DNA of 64,000 nucleotides from Sphingobium lactosutens DS20 (GTDB lineage Bacteria; Pseudomonadota; Alphaproteobacteria; Sphingomonadales; Sphingomonadaceae), in contig NZ_ATDP01000076.1 of the NCBI RefSeq assembly GCF_000445105.1, positions 1 through 64,000 on the forward strand, given 5' to 3'. Positions 1-12,354 of this stretch are shown one piece after another. A model generated the notes under the pieces. It was not told the origin of the DNA, made no database searches, and saw nothing but the letters and a program-made list of their open reading frames with translations. The translations under genes and the position numbers were made by a program. Numbering within the stretch: the stretch's first letter is position 1; each line of letters begins with the position of its first letter.

Positions 1-39
1 TTACGCAAGTCCCCTCTCCCGCCTTCGCTTCGCTTGGCA

Positions 40-63
40 CCCTCTCCCCTTGAGGGGAGAGGG
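40..63. repeat. Palindrome downstream of atpD
   Basis: An 11-bp perfect inverted repeat (CCCTCTCCCCT and its complement) surrounds a TG loop, with a related C-rich stretch at 11-22. It lies just past the atpD stop codon on the minus strand. It could form a strong hairpin that stabilises or processes the atp mRNA. No T-run follows, so a simple intrinsic terminator is unlikely. Similar C/T-rich palindromic fragments occur near 28701 and 48775. Confidence 0.5.
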
Positions 64-70
64 AAATAGC

Positions 71-1602
<1,532 letters not shown>

Positions 1603-1615
1603 ACGCGGCATCCGG

Positions 1616-2500
1616 TTACAGCGCCTCTGCGCCCGAAATAATCTCGACCAGTTCGGTGGTGATCGCGGCCTGGCGGCTGCGGTTATACTGGATGGTCAGT
1701 TTGTTGATGAGGTCGCCGGCGTTGCGGGTCGCATTGTCCATCGCGGTCATCGACGCGCCCTGTTCGGACGCGTTGTTTTCCAGCAGCGCCTTGAAGATCT
1801 GCACCGTCACGTTGCGCGGCAGCAGGTCGTCCAGGATCGCCTCCTCGCTCGGTTCATATTCGACCGTCGCGGGGATGGCATTGCGGTCGGCGTCGGCGGG
1901 GATCTTCACCGGGATGATCTGCTGTTCGGTCGGGATCTGCGCCAGGGCCGACTTGAAGCGCGAATAGAAGAGGTGCGCGACGTCGAACTTGCCGTTCAGA
2001 TACATGTCGGTCAGCTCATGCGCGATCGCCTGGGCCTGATCGAAGCCGGGTTCCTTGACCCCCGTGGTGTCGAACTGCGCGACGATCTTGCCGGGGTAGG
2101 TGCGGTTGATGACCGGACGGCCCTTCCGCCCGATCAGGTAAAACTGCACCTTCTTGCCGTCCAGCTCCAGCGCGCGCGCCTTGGCGAGCGCGGCCTTGAC
2201 GATGTTCGCGTTGAACGCGCCGGCAAGGCCACGGTCGGAGTTGGCGACGACCAGCAGATGCACCTCATCCTTGCCGGTGCCCGCGAGCAGCGGCGAGGCG
2301 CCTTCACCCGAACCACCGGCAATCTTGGTCGCCAGGCTGGCGACGACCGCTTCCAGCCGCTCGCTATAGGGGCGCGCGGCTTCGGCCGCGGCCTGCGCCT
2401 TGCGCAGCTTCGCGGCGGCGACCATCTGCTTGGCCTTCGTGATCTTCTGGGTCGATTTGACCGACCCGATCCGGATTTTCAGTTCCTTGAGGCTGGGCAT
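1616..2500 (-). CDS. atpG: F1F0 ATP synthase subunit gamma
   Basis: This is the central rotor shaft of F1, linking proton flow through F0 to the catalytic cycle of the alpha/beta head. The 294-residue product has the expected N-terminal helix ([20 protein letters not shown]) and the conserved C-terminal helix ([20 protein letters not shown], then [15 protein letters not shown]) that pair as the coiled-coil axle. Its length is normal for the family. It lies between atpA and atpD, with 132-bp and 99-bp spacers that both carry palindromic repeats. These are unusually long gaps for an F1 operon. Confidence 0.97.
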   Translation of the reverse strand: MPSLKELKIRIGSVKSTQKITKAKQMVAAAKLRKAQAAAEAARPYSERLEAVVASLATKIAGGSGEGASPLLAGTGKDEVHLLVVANSDRGLAGAFNANIVKAALAKARALELDGKKVQFYLIGRKGRPVINRTYPGKIVAQFDTTGVKEPGFDQAQAIAHELTDMYLNGKFDVAHLFYSRFKSALAQIPTEQQIIPVKIPADADRNAIPATVEYEPSEEAILDDLLPRNVTVQIFKALLENNASEQGASMTAMDNATRNAGDLINKLTIQYNRSRQAAITTELVEIISGAEAL

Positions 2501-2598
2501 GACGAACCTTTTGGTTCGTCATCCTGACGAAGGCTGAAACGGGTCACTTGCCTCATTTCAGGATCTCGTGCCTCCAGGTCGGACCTGTGTGGCCTGAG

Positions 2599-2622
2599 AT
2601 CCCAGCCTTCGCTGGGATGACG
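2599..2622. repeat. REP-like palindrome between atpA and atpG
   Basis: An 8-bp stem (ATCCCAGC with GCTGGGAT) closes a CTTC loop and is followed by GACG. The same plan of C-rich stem, TTTC/CTTC loop and trailing TGACG appears at 63320, 63722 and 63784. This marks it as a member of a dispersed repeat family. A related degenerate fragment lies at 2519-2537. Confidence 0.65.
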
Positions 2623-2632
2623 GGTTTAACTG

Positions 2633-4727
<2,095 letters not shown>

Positions 4728-4828
4728 GCGCTTTCCGTCCTCCGCTATATTTGCAGTTCGTGCAAAAAAGAGGGGCGCGGTGTGATGCCGTCCCGAACCC
4801 CTGTCGCGGGCCGGTTAGCAGTGCCCAT

Positions 4829-4845
4829 ATGACTATGCAAGTCAT
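4829..4845. promoter_or_regulatory. 17-bp dyad upstream of the atp operon
   Basis: A perfect 6-bp inverted repeat (ATGACT and AGTCAT) around ATGCA lies 102 bp upstream of the atpH GTG, in the only gap before the operon. The left arm sits over a possible minus-strand -35 (TTGCAT). It is a candidate regulator site; the protein is unknown. Confidence 0.35.
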
Positions 4846-4914
4846 GTGACACGATTCCGGCCTAAGGTCGGACAGGGGACTATTTGCCTGAGTTTTTCCA
4901 GCGCCGCGTTCGGC

Positions 4915-6474
4915 TCAGCGCGCGTCGTCGGCTGGCGCGAGCCGTCCCTTCTGACAATGATAGACGATGCGTTCATTGGGCTGGGCCGGCAACAGCGCGG
5001 CGGCGTCGGACCGCAGCGTGGCGATCTGGCGCAGCAGTTCGGGGTCGCTGCCGCATCCCTTGATCGGCTTGTCCTTCACCAGCGCGCGCAGCTTTTCCAT
5101 CGTATCAAGGTCAGGCAGCCAGCGTTCCACGCGCAAGGTGCCGGTGGACGGGTCGAACCGGCTGGAAGAGACATAATTGCCCTCTGCTGGAACAGTCGTG
5201 CGCTGCCACGCGGTCCCGTCCGCGCCATATTGCGTCTCGCCATTGACGCAGCCGCCCTCGGCCCAGTTGAAGGGGATGTCATTGGGCTGCGACACCGTCA
5301 GGCGGCTGCGGGGCAGGTCAACCTTGCAGATATTGTCGCCCGCCCAGGCAAAAGCGCTGTTGGCGGTCACGCCCTTGTCCTGCGGCAGTTTCACCCGCTC
5401 GTCGATGCTGTCGAAGCTGGGCTTGAAGACGAACAGGCCGAGCGCGCTCAGCAACGCCACGCCGCCGCCCGCCAGCAGCCAGGTCGCCTGCCGTTCCTTG
5501 CCCTGCGTATAAAACAGGCCGCCCGCGCCCAGCCCCAACACCGCGATGGCCAGCAGCACCGCCGCGCCCGCCATCGCATTTTCGCGCGCGGTGATGATAT
5601 CGCGCTCCGCATCGTCGCGCGCCCGGGCCAGCGCGGCGTCGCGTGCCTGGCTGGCGGCGCGGTCCTTTTGCTCGCTCGCCTGCGCCTCGCGCTGCGTCAG
5701 CGACGCTTCGGCGGCGTCGGCCTCCGCCATCGACCGGCAGGGGACGACGGTGTGCAGCGACGCCACGCCCGCCTGCCGCAGGAAGGACGCGATTTCGCGC
5801 CAGGATACGGCAAAGCCGAATTCCGCGTCATTGCCGTCGGAAATCGACCCGAAACTGTTGACGCCCAGCACCCGGCCGCAATCATCGACCAATGGCCCGC
5901 CGCTATTGCCCGCAGCAAGCGGCGCAGTGTGCAGGATCGTGTCGAAGCTCTGGCTCGCCCGCCCCGACGATATGTTGCCGCTGGTCTTGACTGTCGCCAG
6001 CGGCTCGACCATCTGCTTGAGGCCCAGGCCCTGCGCGCGGTCGACCGTGCCGGGATAGCCGATGGCGGTCACATGCTGCCCGTCCGCCACCGCGCCCGCG
6101 TAAAAGGTGCTGACCGGCAGGCTTCCTTCCTCCAGCTGGATGAGCGCCAGGTCGTTGCCGGGCGAATAGGCGATGATTCGCCCGCCATAGGTCTTGCTGC
6201 CTTCGGACGGGATGACGCCGATCACCAGATTGCGCTCCTCGCGCGCCAGTTCGACGACATGGGCGTTGGTCAGCACCTTGTCCGGCGCGACTGCAAAGCC
6301 GCTGCCATGGCCCACGAAATAGGCGTCGGACCCATCGGTCGCGACCAGCGCCACGCGCACCACCCCGCGCGCGGCGGCGGCAATGTCCTGTTGCTCGGCA
6401 TGGAGCGGCATTGGCGCCAGCAGCGCGAGGATAAGGCCAAGGAAGGGGGCGAAGCGGCGGAGTAGGGCGACCAT
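4915..6474 (-). CDS. Membrane-anchored trypsin-like serine protease
   Basis: A predicted exported serine protease of the HtrA/DegP-like trypsin fold. I place the start at the ATG at 6474, because it gives a clear signal peptide (VALLRRFAPFLGLILALL, then Ala-Glu near 27); longer reading would run into ada. The triad is visible as His72 (TNAHVV), Asp108 (GNDLAL) and Ser191 (AAGNSGGP). Beyond the protease, which ends near 230, come a charged Ala/Glu/Arg-rich helical stretch likely to be a coiled coil, two hydrophobic segments (AGAAVLLAIAVLGLGAG and WLLAGGGVALLSALGLFVF), and a roughly 150-residue C-terminal domain with several cysteines that I do not recognise. No PDZ domain is evident, unlike classical DegP. 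The gene is upstream of the atp operon on the same strand, 187 bp away. Confidence 0.85.
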   Translation of the reverse strand: MVALLRRFAPFLGLILALLAPMPLHAEQQDIAAAARGVVRVALVATDGSDAYFVGHGSGFAVAPDKVLTNAHVVELAREERNLVIGVIPSEGSKTYGGRIIAYSPGNDLALIQLEEGSLPVSTFYAGAVADGQHVTAIGYPGTVDRAQGLGLKQMVEPLATVKTSGNISSGRASQSFDTILHTAPLAAGNSGGPLVDDCGRVLGVNSFGSISDGNDAEFGFAVSWREIASFLRQAGVASLHTVVPCRSMAEADAAEASLTQREAQASEQKDRAASQARDAALARARDDAERDIITARENAMAGAAVLLAIAVLGLGAGGLFYTQGKERQATWLLAGGGVALLSALGLFVFKPSFDSIDERVKLPQDKGVTANSAFAWAGDNICKVDLPRSRLTVSQPNDIPFNWAEGGCVNGETQYGADGTAWQRTTVPAEGNYVSSSRFDPSTGTLRVERWLPDLDTMEKLRALVKDKPIKGCGSDPELLRQIATLRSDAAALLPAQPNERIVYHCQKGRLAPADDAR

Positions 6475-6586
6475 CGTGGCGCATTCATATGCAATGCCGG
6501 GCGCGGCGCAATCGGGAAAAGGCGAAATGCTTTGACCGCAAGGCGCGGGAAGCAGGGCGCGCGCATCGTCTTTATCCCCTATATCC

Positions 6587-7642
6587 ATGCACCAGATGAC
6601 TCGTCCCGCCGCCACCGCCATGCCTGATCCCGATGCCTGCTGGGCCGCCTTCCTGCGGCGCGACCGGGCGATGGACGGGCGGTTCGTGGGCTGCGTGTCC
6701 ACCACCGGCATTTATTGCAAGCCCAGCTGCGCCGCGCGTCATCCGCGGCGGGACAATATGTCCTTCCTGCCCGATCCGGCGGCCGCGCGCGCGGCGGGCT
6801 TCCGCGCCTGCCTGCGCTGCCGCCCGGACGAGGTCGGGCGGGGCCGGTTGGCGGTGGAGGCGGCGATCGCGATGATCGAGGCAGCGGAGGAGGCGCCCCG
6901 GCTGGACGCCATCGCCGCCCATGTCGGTTACGCCCCGCATCATTTCCATCGGCTGTTCAAGCGGGAAACCGGCATGACGCCGGCGGGATGGAGCCGCGCG
7001 CTGCGGGCCGAGCGGCTGAAGAGAGCGCTGGGGGAGCAGGCGCGAATCACCGACGCCATCTATGACGCGGGCTATGCCGCGGCCAGCCGCGCCTATGTCG
7101 ATGCGCGGCGCCATCTGGGCATGACGCCGTCAGCCTGGAAGGATGGCGGGCGCGGCGTCACGATCCGCTGGCGCACGGCCGACACCAGCCTGGGGCCGGT
7201 GCTGGTCGCTGCCACGGACAAGGGGCTGTGTCGCATCAGCTTTGGGGAGGGCGAGGCGGACCTGCGCGCGCGCTTCCCCCATGCGCGCCTGTGCCCGGCC
7301 GACGCGGCGCTCGACGCGATGGCCAGCCAGGTCGCCGCCCTGGTCGAGGACCCGCGCGCGGATGTGACATTGCCCACCGATGTCCAGGGCACCGCCTTCC
7401 AGCAGGCCGTGTGGGCGGCGCTGCGCGCGATCCCGCCGGGCGAAACGCGCAGCTATGGCGACATTGCCGCCGCCATCGGTAGGCCCGGCGCGGTGCGTGC
7501 GGCGGGCAGCGCGTGCGGCGATAATCGGCTGGCGGTCCTCATCCCTTGCCATCGCGTGCGGCGCAGCGACGGCGCATTGGGCGGCTATGCCTGGGGGCTG
7601 GATCGCAAGCAGGCGCTGCTGGCGCGCGAAAAGGGCAAGTAG
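6587..7642 (+). CDS. ada: Bifunctional Ada: alkylation-response regulator and O6-methylguanine methyltransferase
   Basis: It repairs methyl phosphotriesters and O6-methylguanine and activates the adaptive response. The 351-residue product has all three Ada modules. The N-terminal zinc domain has Cys44, Cys48, Cys75 and Cys78 (TGIYCKPSC and CLRC). An AraC-type helix-turn-helix follows (IAAHVGYAPHHFHRLFKRET, near 105-125). The C-terminal methyltransferase carries the acceptor Cys321 in PCHRV, the same position as in E. coli Ada. It is divergent from the protease gene, with 112 bp between them. An ATG at 6596 is an alternative start; neither has a clear ribosome-binding site. Confidence 0.95.
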   Translation: MHQMTRPAATAMPDPDACWAAFLRRDRAMDGRFVGCVSTTGIYCKPSCAARHPRRDNMSFLPDPAAARAAGFRACLRCRPDEVGRGRLAVEAAIAMIEAAEEAPRLDAIAAHVGYAPHHFHRLFKRETGMTPAGWSRALRAERLKRALGEQARITDAIYDAGYAAASRAYVDARRHLGMTPSAWKDGGRGVTIRWRTADTSLGPVLVAATDKGLCRISFGEGEADLRARFPHARLCPADAALDAMASQVAALVEDPRADVTLPTDVQGTAFQQAVWAALRAIPPGETRSYGDIAAAIGRPGAVRAAGSACGDNRLAVLIPCHRVRRSDGALGGYAWGLDRKQALLAREKGK

Positions 7643-7713
7643 CGGAAAAGATTTAGGCTTTCGTCCGATGCCCTTTTGCGCCACCGTGATGCGGGGACTT
7701 GAGGGGGGTGAGC

Positions 7714-9231
7714 ATGATGCGTTTGTGGGGACGGCTGCTGGTGGCATTGGGCCTGTTGCTGACTGGCGCGGGCAATGCGCAGGCGGCGTGGTGGCAGGTA
7801 CAGACCGACCATTTCACCGTCTATAGCGAAGGCAGCGACGACAAGCTGCGCGACTTTGCGGAGCGGCTGGAAAAATTCGACTATCTGCTGCGCAAGATGA
7901 CGGGCAAGACCGCTGCGGACCAGCCAGCCGCGGACCGGGGAAGCCCGGTGAAGGTCTATCTTCTGTCCAGCGAAGCCAAGGTGAAGAACCTGGCCCGCAA
8001 TCCGAACATTGCAGGCTTTTACACCACGTCCGATCGCAGCGCCTATGCCTTCCTGTCCCGCTCGTCGAAGGGCGGGATGTTCGGGTTCGACGCGGAACAG
8101 ATATTGTTCCACGAATATACCCATCATTTCATGCTGCACTATTTTCCCGCTGCCTATCCGGCCTGGTATGTGGAGGGGTTCGCGGAATATTTCTCGGTCG
8201 TCGATTTTCCCAAGGACGGGTCCATCCGCTTCGCGCAGGTGCCGATGGCGCGTGTCCCCGGACTTGTGCTGGGCCAGCCCTATCCGCTCAAGCAGCTTTT
8301 CGCGCAGACCACCGATGGGCTCAATCGCGCGGATGGCGACAGATATTATGGCACGGCCTGGCTGCTGACCCATTATTATTTCAATGCCAAGACCGGACGC
8401 AGCGCCGAATTGTCGCGCTATCTGAACGATCTTGCGCGCGGGGAGGCGGGCGAACCGGACAGCTATTTCGCAGGCGGGCTGGAGGGACTGGAAAAGGACC
8501 TCAAGGCCTATATGCGGCATCGGACCAATATGCTGGTGCTGAGGCCCGGCGAGATGCAATTGGGCGCCATCACCGTCAGCCCGGTCGATGCGGCTGACGG
8601 CGCGCTGATCGAGGATGAACTGCATCTGATCCATCGTCCCCGGACCGAGGACCTGCCCGATCTCGTGTCGTCGATCCGCGCGACGGCGGCGAAATTCCCG
8701 CAAAGCGCCGCTGCTCTGGCATTGCTCGCCGAGGCGGAATGGAAAGCGGACATGCGCGAGGCTGCCCTTGCCGATGCCGACCGCGCGATCGCCATCGACC
8801 CGCAATCCTCGCGCGCTTATGCGGTGCGTGCGCAGGCCATGCTGGACCGCGCGCATGACAGCGACAATGCGGACGATTGGAAGGCCGCGCTCACCGCCAT
8901 CGTGCGCGCCAACCGCGCCGATACCGAAGACCCGGTGCCGCTGGCGCTCTTCTACCGCTATCACGCGATGCGCGGCGGCAAGATGCCCGACCTTGGCTAT
9001 GACGGGCTTTACAAGGCCTACACCCTCCTGCCGCAAAATCCCGATTACCGCTTCAACCTCGCCCACGCGCTGGCGATCCGCGGCGATTATGAAGCCGCCT
9101 CCACCCTGCTCGATCCCATCGCCTATTCGCCGCACGGGTCCGACATGCGGGACGCCGCGCTGCGGCTCAAGGCGCGGTTCGACGCGCGGGCGGCGGAGAA
9201 GGGAACGCAAAATCGCGCACCCGCGCCATGA
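7714..9231 (+). CDS. Exported TPR protein with an HExxH metallopeptidase motif
   Basis: A 505-residue secreted or periplasmic protein. The start is ATG 7714, chosen because GAGGGGGG lies just upstream and it opens a signal peptide (MMRLWGRLLVALGLLLTGAG, then NAQA). Residues 27-240 resemble the gluzincin-like DUF1570 region, with HEYTHH at 133-138 (zinc ligands His133 and His137, catalytic Glu134) and a downstream EGFAEYFS that could supply the third ligand. The C-terminal half is helical and TPR-like (EAEWKADMREAALADADRAI, AIDPQSSRAYAVRAQAML). The substrate is unknown. The last 65 bp overlap the convergent DUF1289 gene. Confidence 0.8.
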   Translation: MMRLWGRLLVALGLLLTGAGNAQAAWWQVQTDHFTVYSEGSDDKLRDFAERLEKFDYLLRKMTGKTAADQPAADRGSPVKVYLLSSEAKVKNLARNPNIAGFYTTSDRSAYAFLSRSSKGGMFGFDAEQILFHEYTHHFMLHYFPAAYPAWYVEGFAEYFSVVDFPKDGSIRFAQVPMARVPGLVLGQPYPLKQLFAQTTDGLNRADGDRYYGTAWLLTHYYFNAKTGRSAELSRYLNDLARGEAGEPDSYFAGGLEGLEKDLKAYMRHRTNMLVLRPGEMQLGAITVSPVDAADGALIEDELHLIHRPRTEDLPDLVSSIRATAAKFPQSAAALALLAEAEWKADMREAALADADRAIAIDPQSSRAYAVRAQAMLDRAHDSDNADDWKAALTAIVRANRADTEDPVPLALFYRYHAMRGGKMPDLGYDGLYKAYTLLPQNPDYRFNLAHALAIRGDYEAASTLLDPIAYSPHGSDMRDAALRLKARFDARAAEKGTQNRAPAP

Positions 9232-9367
9232 CGGCGGCGCGCTGAACATCGGTCATGCTGCGCCAGTGCATGATTTCCTCGATCGTTCGCCCGCAGCCCG
9301 TGCAGGCCGCGCGGTCCCGGTCGAGCGCGCACAGGTTGCGGCACGGGCTGGCGACCGGCGTCGCCAT
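9167..9367 (-). CDS. DUF1289 small cysteine-rich protein
   Basis: A 66-residue protein with the DUF1289 pattern: PCRNLC near the N-terminus, then CTGCGRT, and the helical tail EEIMHW. The four cysteines suggest a small metal or Fe-S binding fold, but no function is established. The start ATG at 9367 overlaps the priA stop (ATGA), so the two are likely translationally coupled. The 3' end overlaps the convergent TPR/HExxH gene by 65 bp. Confidence 0.8.
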   Translation of the reverse strand: MATPVASPCRNLCALDRDRAACTGCGRTIEEIMHWRSMTDVQRAAVMARVRDFAFPSPPPARRTAP

Positions 9368-11538
9368 CACATGAAGCTGTAGGGGTCGACGTCGACCGCG
9401 ACCCGCGTGCCCGATTTCCAGGCCAGATTGCCCAGCCATTCGCGAATCGCCGCCTGAATATCGACCTGCCGGCTGGCGTGGATCAGCAGCCGGTGGCGGT
9501 GCCGCCCGCGCAGCACGGCCAGTGGGGCGGGGGCGGGGCCATAGACGCGCATCCCCTCGATCACCGGGGCGGACTTGCCGATCAGGCGGGCCGTCTGCGC
9601 CGCTTCGTCGGCATCCTCGCTCGACACGATGATCGCGGCGAAGCGGCCGAAGGGCGGGGCGTTGGCGCGCCGCCTGTTTTCCGTTTCCACGGCATAGAAA
9701 CGCTCCGGGTCCGCGTCGATCAGCGCCTGGATGACCTCGCTTTCGGGCATGCGGGTCTGGATGAAGACATGGCCCGGCTTTTCCCCGCGTCCCGCGCGCC
9801 CGGCGACCTGCATCACCTGCTGGAATGTGCGTTCAGCGGCGCGCAGGTCGCCGCCTTCCAGCCCCAGATCGGCGTCGATCACGCCCACCAGCGTCAGATT
9901 GGGGAAATGATAGCCCTTCGTCACCAATTGCGTGCCGATGATGATGTCGACATCGCCCCCTTCCACCGACTTCACGAAATCGGCGGCGCGCGCTGGCGAC
10001 CAGAGCGTATCGGATGTGGCGATGGCGGTGCGCGCCTGCGGCCAGAGCGCCTTCACCTCATCGGCGATGCGCTCGACGCCGGGGCCGCAGGCGACCAGGC
10101 TATCCTCCTCCTTGCATTCCGGGCAGCGGCGCGGCGCGGGGATGACATGGCCGCAATGATGGCAGGCCAGCCGATGCGTCAGCCGATGCTCGACCATCCA
10201 AGCGGTGCAATTGGGACATTGGAAGCGATAGCCGCAATGGCGGCACAGGGTCAGTGGCGCATAGCCGCGCCGGTTGAGGAACAACAGGCTTTGTTCGCCC
10301 CGTCCCATCGTCTCGTCGATTGCCGCGACCAGCGGCGGCGAGATCCAGCGGCCGCGCTCGGGCGGGTCGGTCAGCAGGTTGATGCCGTGAATGTCCGGCA
10401 TTTCCGCGCCGCCAAAGCGCGAAGGGAGCTTGATTTCGGTATAGCGGCCCAGTTCCACCTGATGCCGTGTTTCGATGGCGGGGGTGGCCGACGCCAGCAC
10501 GACCGGGAATTTTTCGATAAGGCCGCGCATCACCGCCACGTCGCGGGCATGATAATGGACGCCGTCTTCCTGCTTGAAACTCGCCTCATGCGCTTCGTCG
10601 ACAATGATGAGGCTGAGGTTCGGATAGGGCAGGAACAGCGCCGACCGCGCGCCCACCACCACCTGCGCCCGCCCGCTGGCGATGGCGCGCCAGGCCCGCC
10701 GCCGCTCGCTCTGCCGCAGGCCGCTGTGCCAATTAACCGGAACGCACCCGAAACGTTTTTCGAACCGCTCCAGAAACGGCTCGGTCAGCGCGATTTCGGG
10801 CAGCAGCACCAGCACTTGCCGGTCCGCGCGGATCGCCGCCGCGATTCCCTCGAAATAGACTTCGGTCTTGCCCGACCCGGTAACCCCGTCGAGCAGGAAG
10901 GGCGCGAAATCGGCCGCCCGCACCGCGTCCGCCATCTGCCCGGCGGCGGCGCGCTGCGCTTCCGACAGGGCCGGCGGCGCATGATCGGGATCGGGCATGG
11001 GGAAGGGCGTGTCGACGCTCACCTCCACCGGCTCGAATATGTCCTGCTTGATCAGGCCTCGGATCACCGCGTCGCTTACCCCGCCGATCATCGCCAGTTC
11101 GCGTATCAGACCCTGCCGCTCGCCGATCCGCTCCAGCGCCTGCGCGCGCTGTTCGGTCATCCGTTCGGGCACCGCGCCGGTGGCGCGATATTCAATGACC
11201 GTGCGCGCCCCCTCCAGCGCGGACATGGATGATAGCGCCATGCGCAGCACCGCGGCCGGGGGGCTGAGATAATAGTCCGCCGTCCATTCGATCAGCCGGC
11301 GCAGCGGTTCGGGCAAGGGCGGGGCGTCCACCACCTCCAGCAGGTTGCGCAGGCGATTGTCGCCGACGCTCTCGACATCGGGAAAGCGGTCCTCCTCCCA
11401 TACCACGCCGACGATCTGGCGCGGCCCCAATGGCGCGACGACGATGCTGCCATGCTCGACCCGCATGCCGTGCGGCACCCGATAGTCGAGCGGGCCAAGG
11501 GCGGCATTGAGGAGCAGGACGCGCGCGCGGGAGGACAT
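9367..11538 (-). CDS. priA: Primosomal protein N' (replication restart helicase PriA)
   Basis: PriA reloads the replicative helicase at stalled or recombined forks. The 723-residue product has the N-terminal 3'BD region, a helicase core with Walker A DGVTGSGKTE, a DEAH box (IIVDEAHEASFK), and the late motif QVAGRAGRGEKPGHV. A zinc-binding insert contains the CxxC pairs CRHC, CPNC, CHHC and CPEC. The length matches the family. It forms a two-gene unit with the downstream DUF1289 gene through an ATGA overlap. Confidence 0.97.
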   Translation of the reverse strand: MSSRARVLLLNAALGPLDYRVPHGMRVEHGSIVVAPLGPRQIVGVVWEEDRFPDVESVGDNRLRNLLEVVDAPPLPEPLRRLIEWTADYYLSPPAAVLRMALSSMSALEGARTVIEYRATGAVPERMTEQRAQALERIGERQGLIRELAMIGGVSDAVIRGLIKQDIFEPVEVSVDTPFPMPDPDHAPPALSEAQRAAAGQMADAVRAADFAPFLLDGVTGSGKTEVYFEGIAAAIRADRQVLVLLPEIALTEPFLERFEKRFGCVPVNWHSGLRQSERRRAWRAIASGRAQVVVGARSALFLPYPNLSLIIVDEAHEASFKQEDGVHYHARDVAVMRGLIEKFPVVLASATPAIETRHQVELGRYTEIKLPSRFGGAEMPDIHGINLLTDPPERGRWISPPLVAAIDETMGRGEQSLLFLNRRGYAPLTLCRHCGYRFQCPNCTAWMVEHRLTHRLACHHCGHVIPAPRRCPECKEEDSLVACGPGVERIADEVKALWPQARTAIATSDTLWSPARAADFVKSVEGGDVDIIIGTQLVTKGYHFPNLTLVGVIDADLGLEGGDLRAAERTFQQVMQVAGRAGRGEKPGHVFIQTRMPESEVIQALIDADPERFYAVETENRRRANAPPFGRFAAIIVSSEDADEAAQTARLIGKSAPVIEGMRVYGPAPAPLAVLRGRHRHRLLIHASRQVDIQAAIREWLGNLAWKSGTRVAVDVDPYSFM

Positions 11539-11584
11539 GGTGCGTCCTTACCCGCTGGCGCAGCCGGCGCAAACAGCCCCGCCG

Positions 11585-12232
11585 CTAAATCCGCCAGTTG
11601 AGCGATAGCCAGGGCACATGGTTGAACATGTCGGCTTTATTGTCGCGAAATGTCTGCTGGCGCATGTAGAGCAGCTGGATATCGACGGATTTGCTCAGGG
11701 ATCGACGAATGCCGCCTTGCAGGCGCATCACCGCCAGACCCGTCTTGTCGCTGGGCTTCGCCCGGTTCAGATGAAAGAAGAATTCGCTCGCCCCGACCAG
11801 CGCCCACTTCTTGTCGGCATCCAGCGGAACCGTGGCCTGGATCCGTTCGCGCAGACGCCAGCTGGCTTCATCGGCATTGTCGAAGAAGCGCTGCTCCAGC
11901 CGGGTGCGGCTTTGTAATATGCCTTGGCTGACGGTCAGTTGCTGGTGAAAGCGCAGCTCCTGATCGACTTCGCTTTTGAGATAGGCAAAGCCGCCGCCGA
12001 TCTGAACGCCATCGGCTATCCTGTGATCCCAGGTGATGCGGCTGAGCGACTGTTCCCCGCCGCTGGTCGCATCGGACCGCGCGCGCTGGCTGAAGTCCAG
12101 TGTCACGCTGTCATTATTGTCCGCCTTGAACGTCAGCGCTTCCGATATCCAGAGCTGCGTATCTTCGGCAGCGCGGGCCGGGGCAACGGTCAGGGGCAGC
12201 GCCATCGCGGCCAGCAATATCGGGAAACGCAT
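11585..12232 (-). CDS. DUF2490 family exported beta-rich protein
   Basis: A 215-residue protein with a cleavable signal peptide (MRFPILLAAMALPLTVAPARA). Alternating amphipathic strands typical of a small outer-membrane beta-barrel follow. The pattern agrees with DUF2490: LWISEALTFKA at the N-terminus and a terminal strand WLSLNWRI that could act as a beta-signal. The function is unknown. It stands alone on the minus strand, 46 bp beyond the priA start and divergent from the transaldolase gene. Confidence 0.75.
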   Translation of the reverse strand: MRFPILLAAMALPLTVAPARAAEDTQLWISEALTFKADNNDSVTLDFSQRARSDATSGGEQSLSRITWDHRIADGVQIGGGFAYLKSEVDQELRFHQQLTVSQGILQSRTRLEQRFFDNADEASWRLRERIQATVPLDADKKWALVGASEFFFHLNRAKPSDKTGLAVMRLQGGIRRSLSKSVDIQLLYMRQQTFRDNKADMFNHVPWLSLNWRI

Positions 12233-12354
12233 CAGTGATCCTTTGGAAAGGTGATCGCGCCCTTACCGGCCCGGCGTCGTCCGGGCAACCGATGGCGAAT
12301 CCCGGCCCCAAAGGCTAAAGGGAGCCGAATCGCCAATTGCCCCGGAGCATCCCC

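Noticed and set aside
4846..6465. 539-codon plus-strand frame opposite the serine protease
   Set aside because: The protease shows signal peptide, catalytic triad and helices; the antisense frame has none.
9478..11232. 584-codon plus-strand frame opposite priA
   Set aside because: PriA motifs are unequivocal; the mirror frame has no recognisable domain.
11585..12232. DUF2490 protein as an OmpA-like porin
   Set aside because: No peptidoglycan-binding domain; the length and strands fit DUF2490 better.
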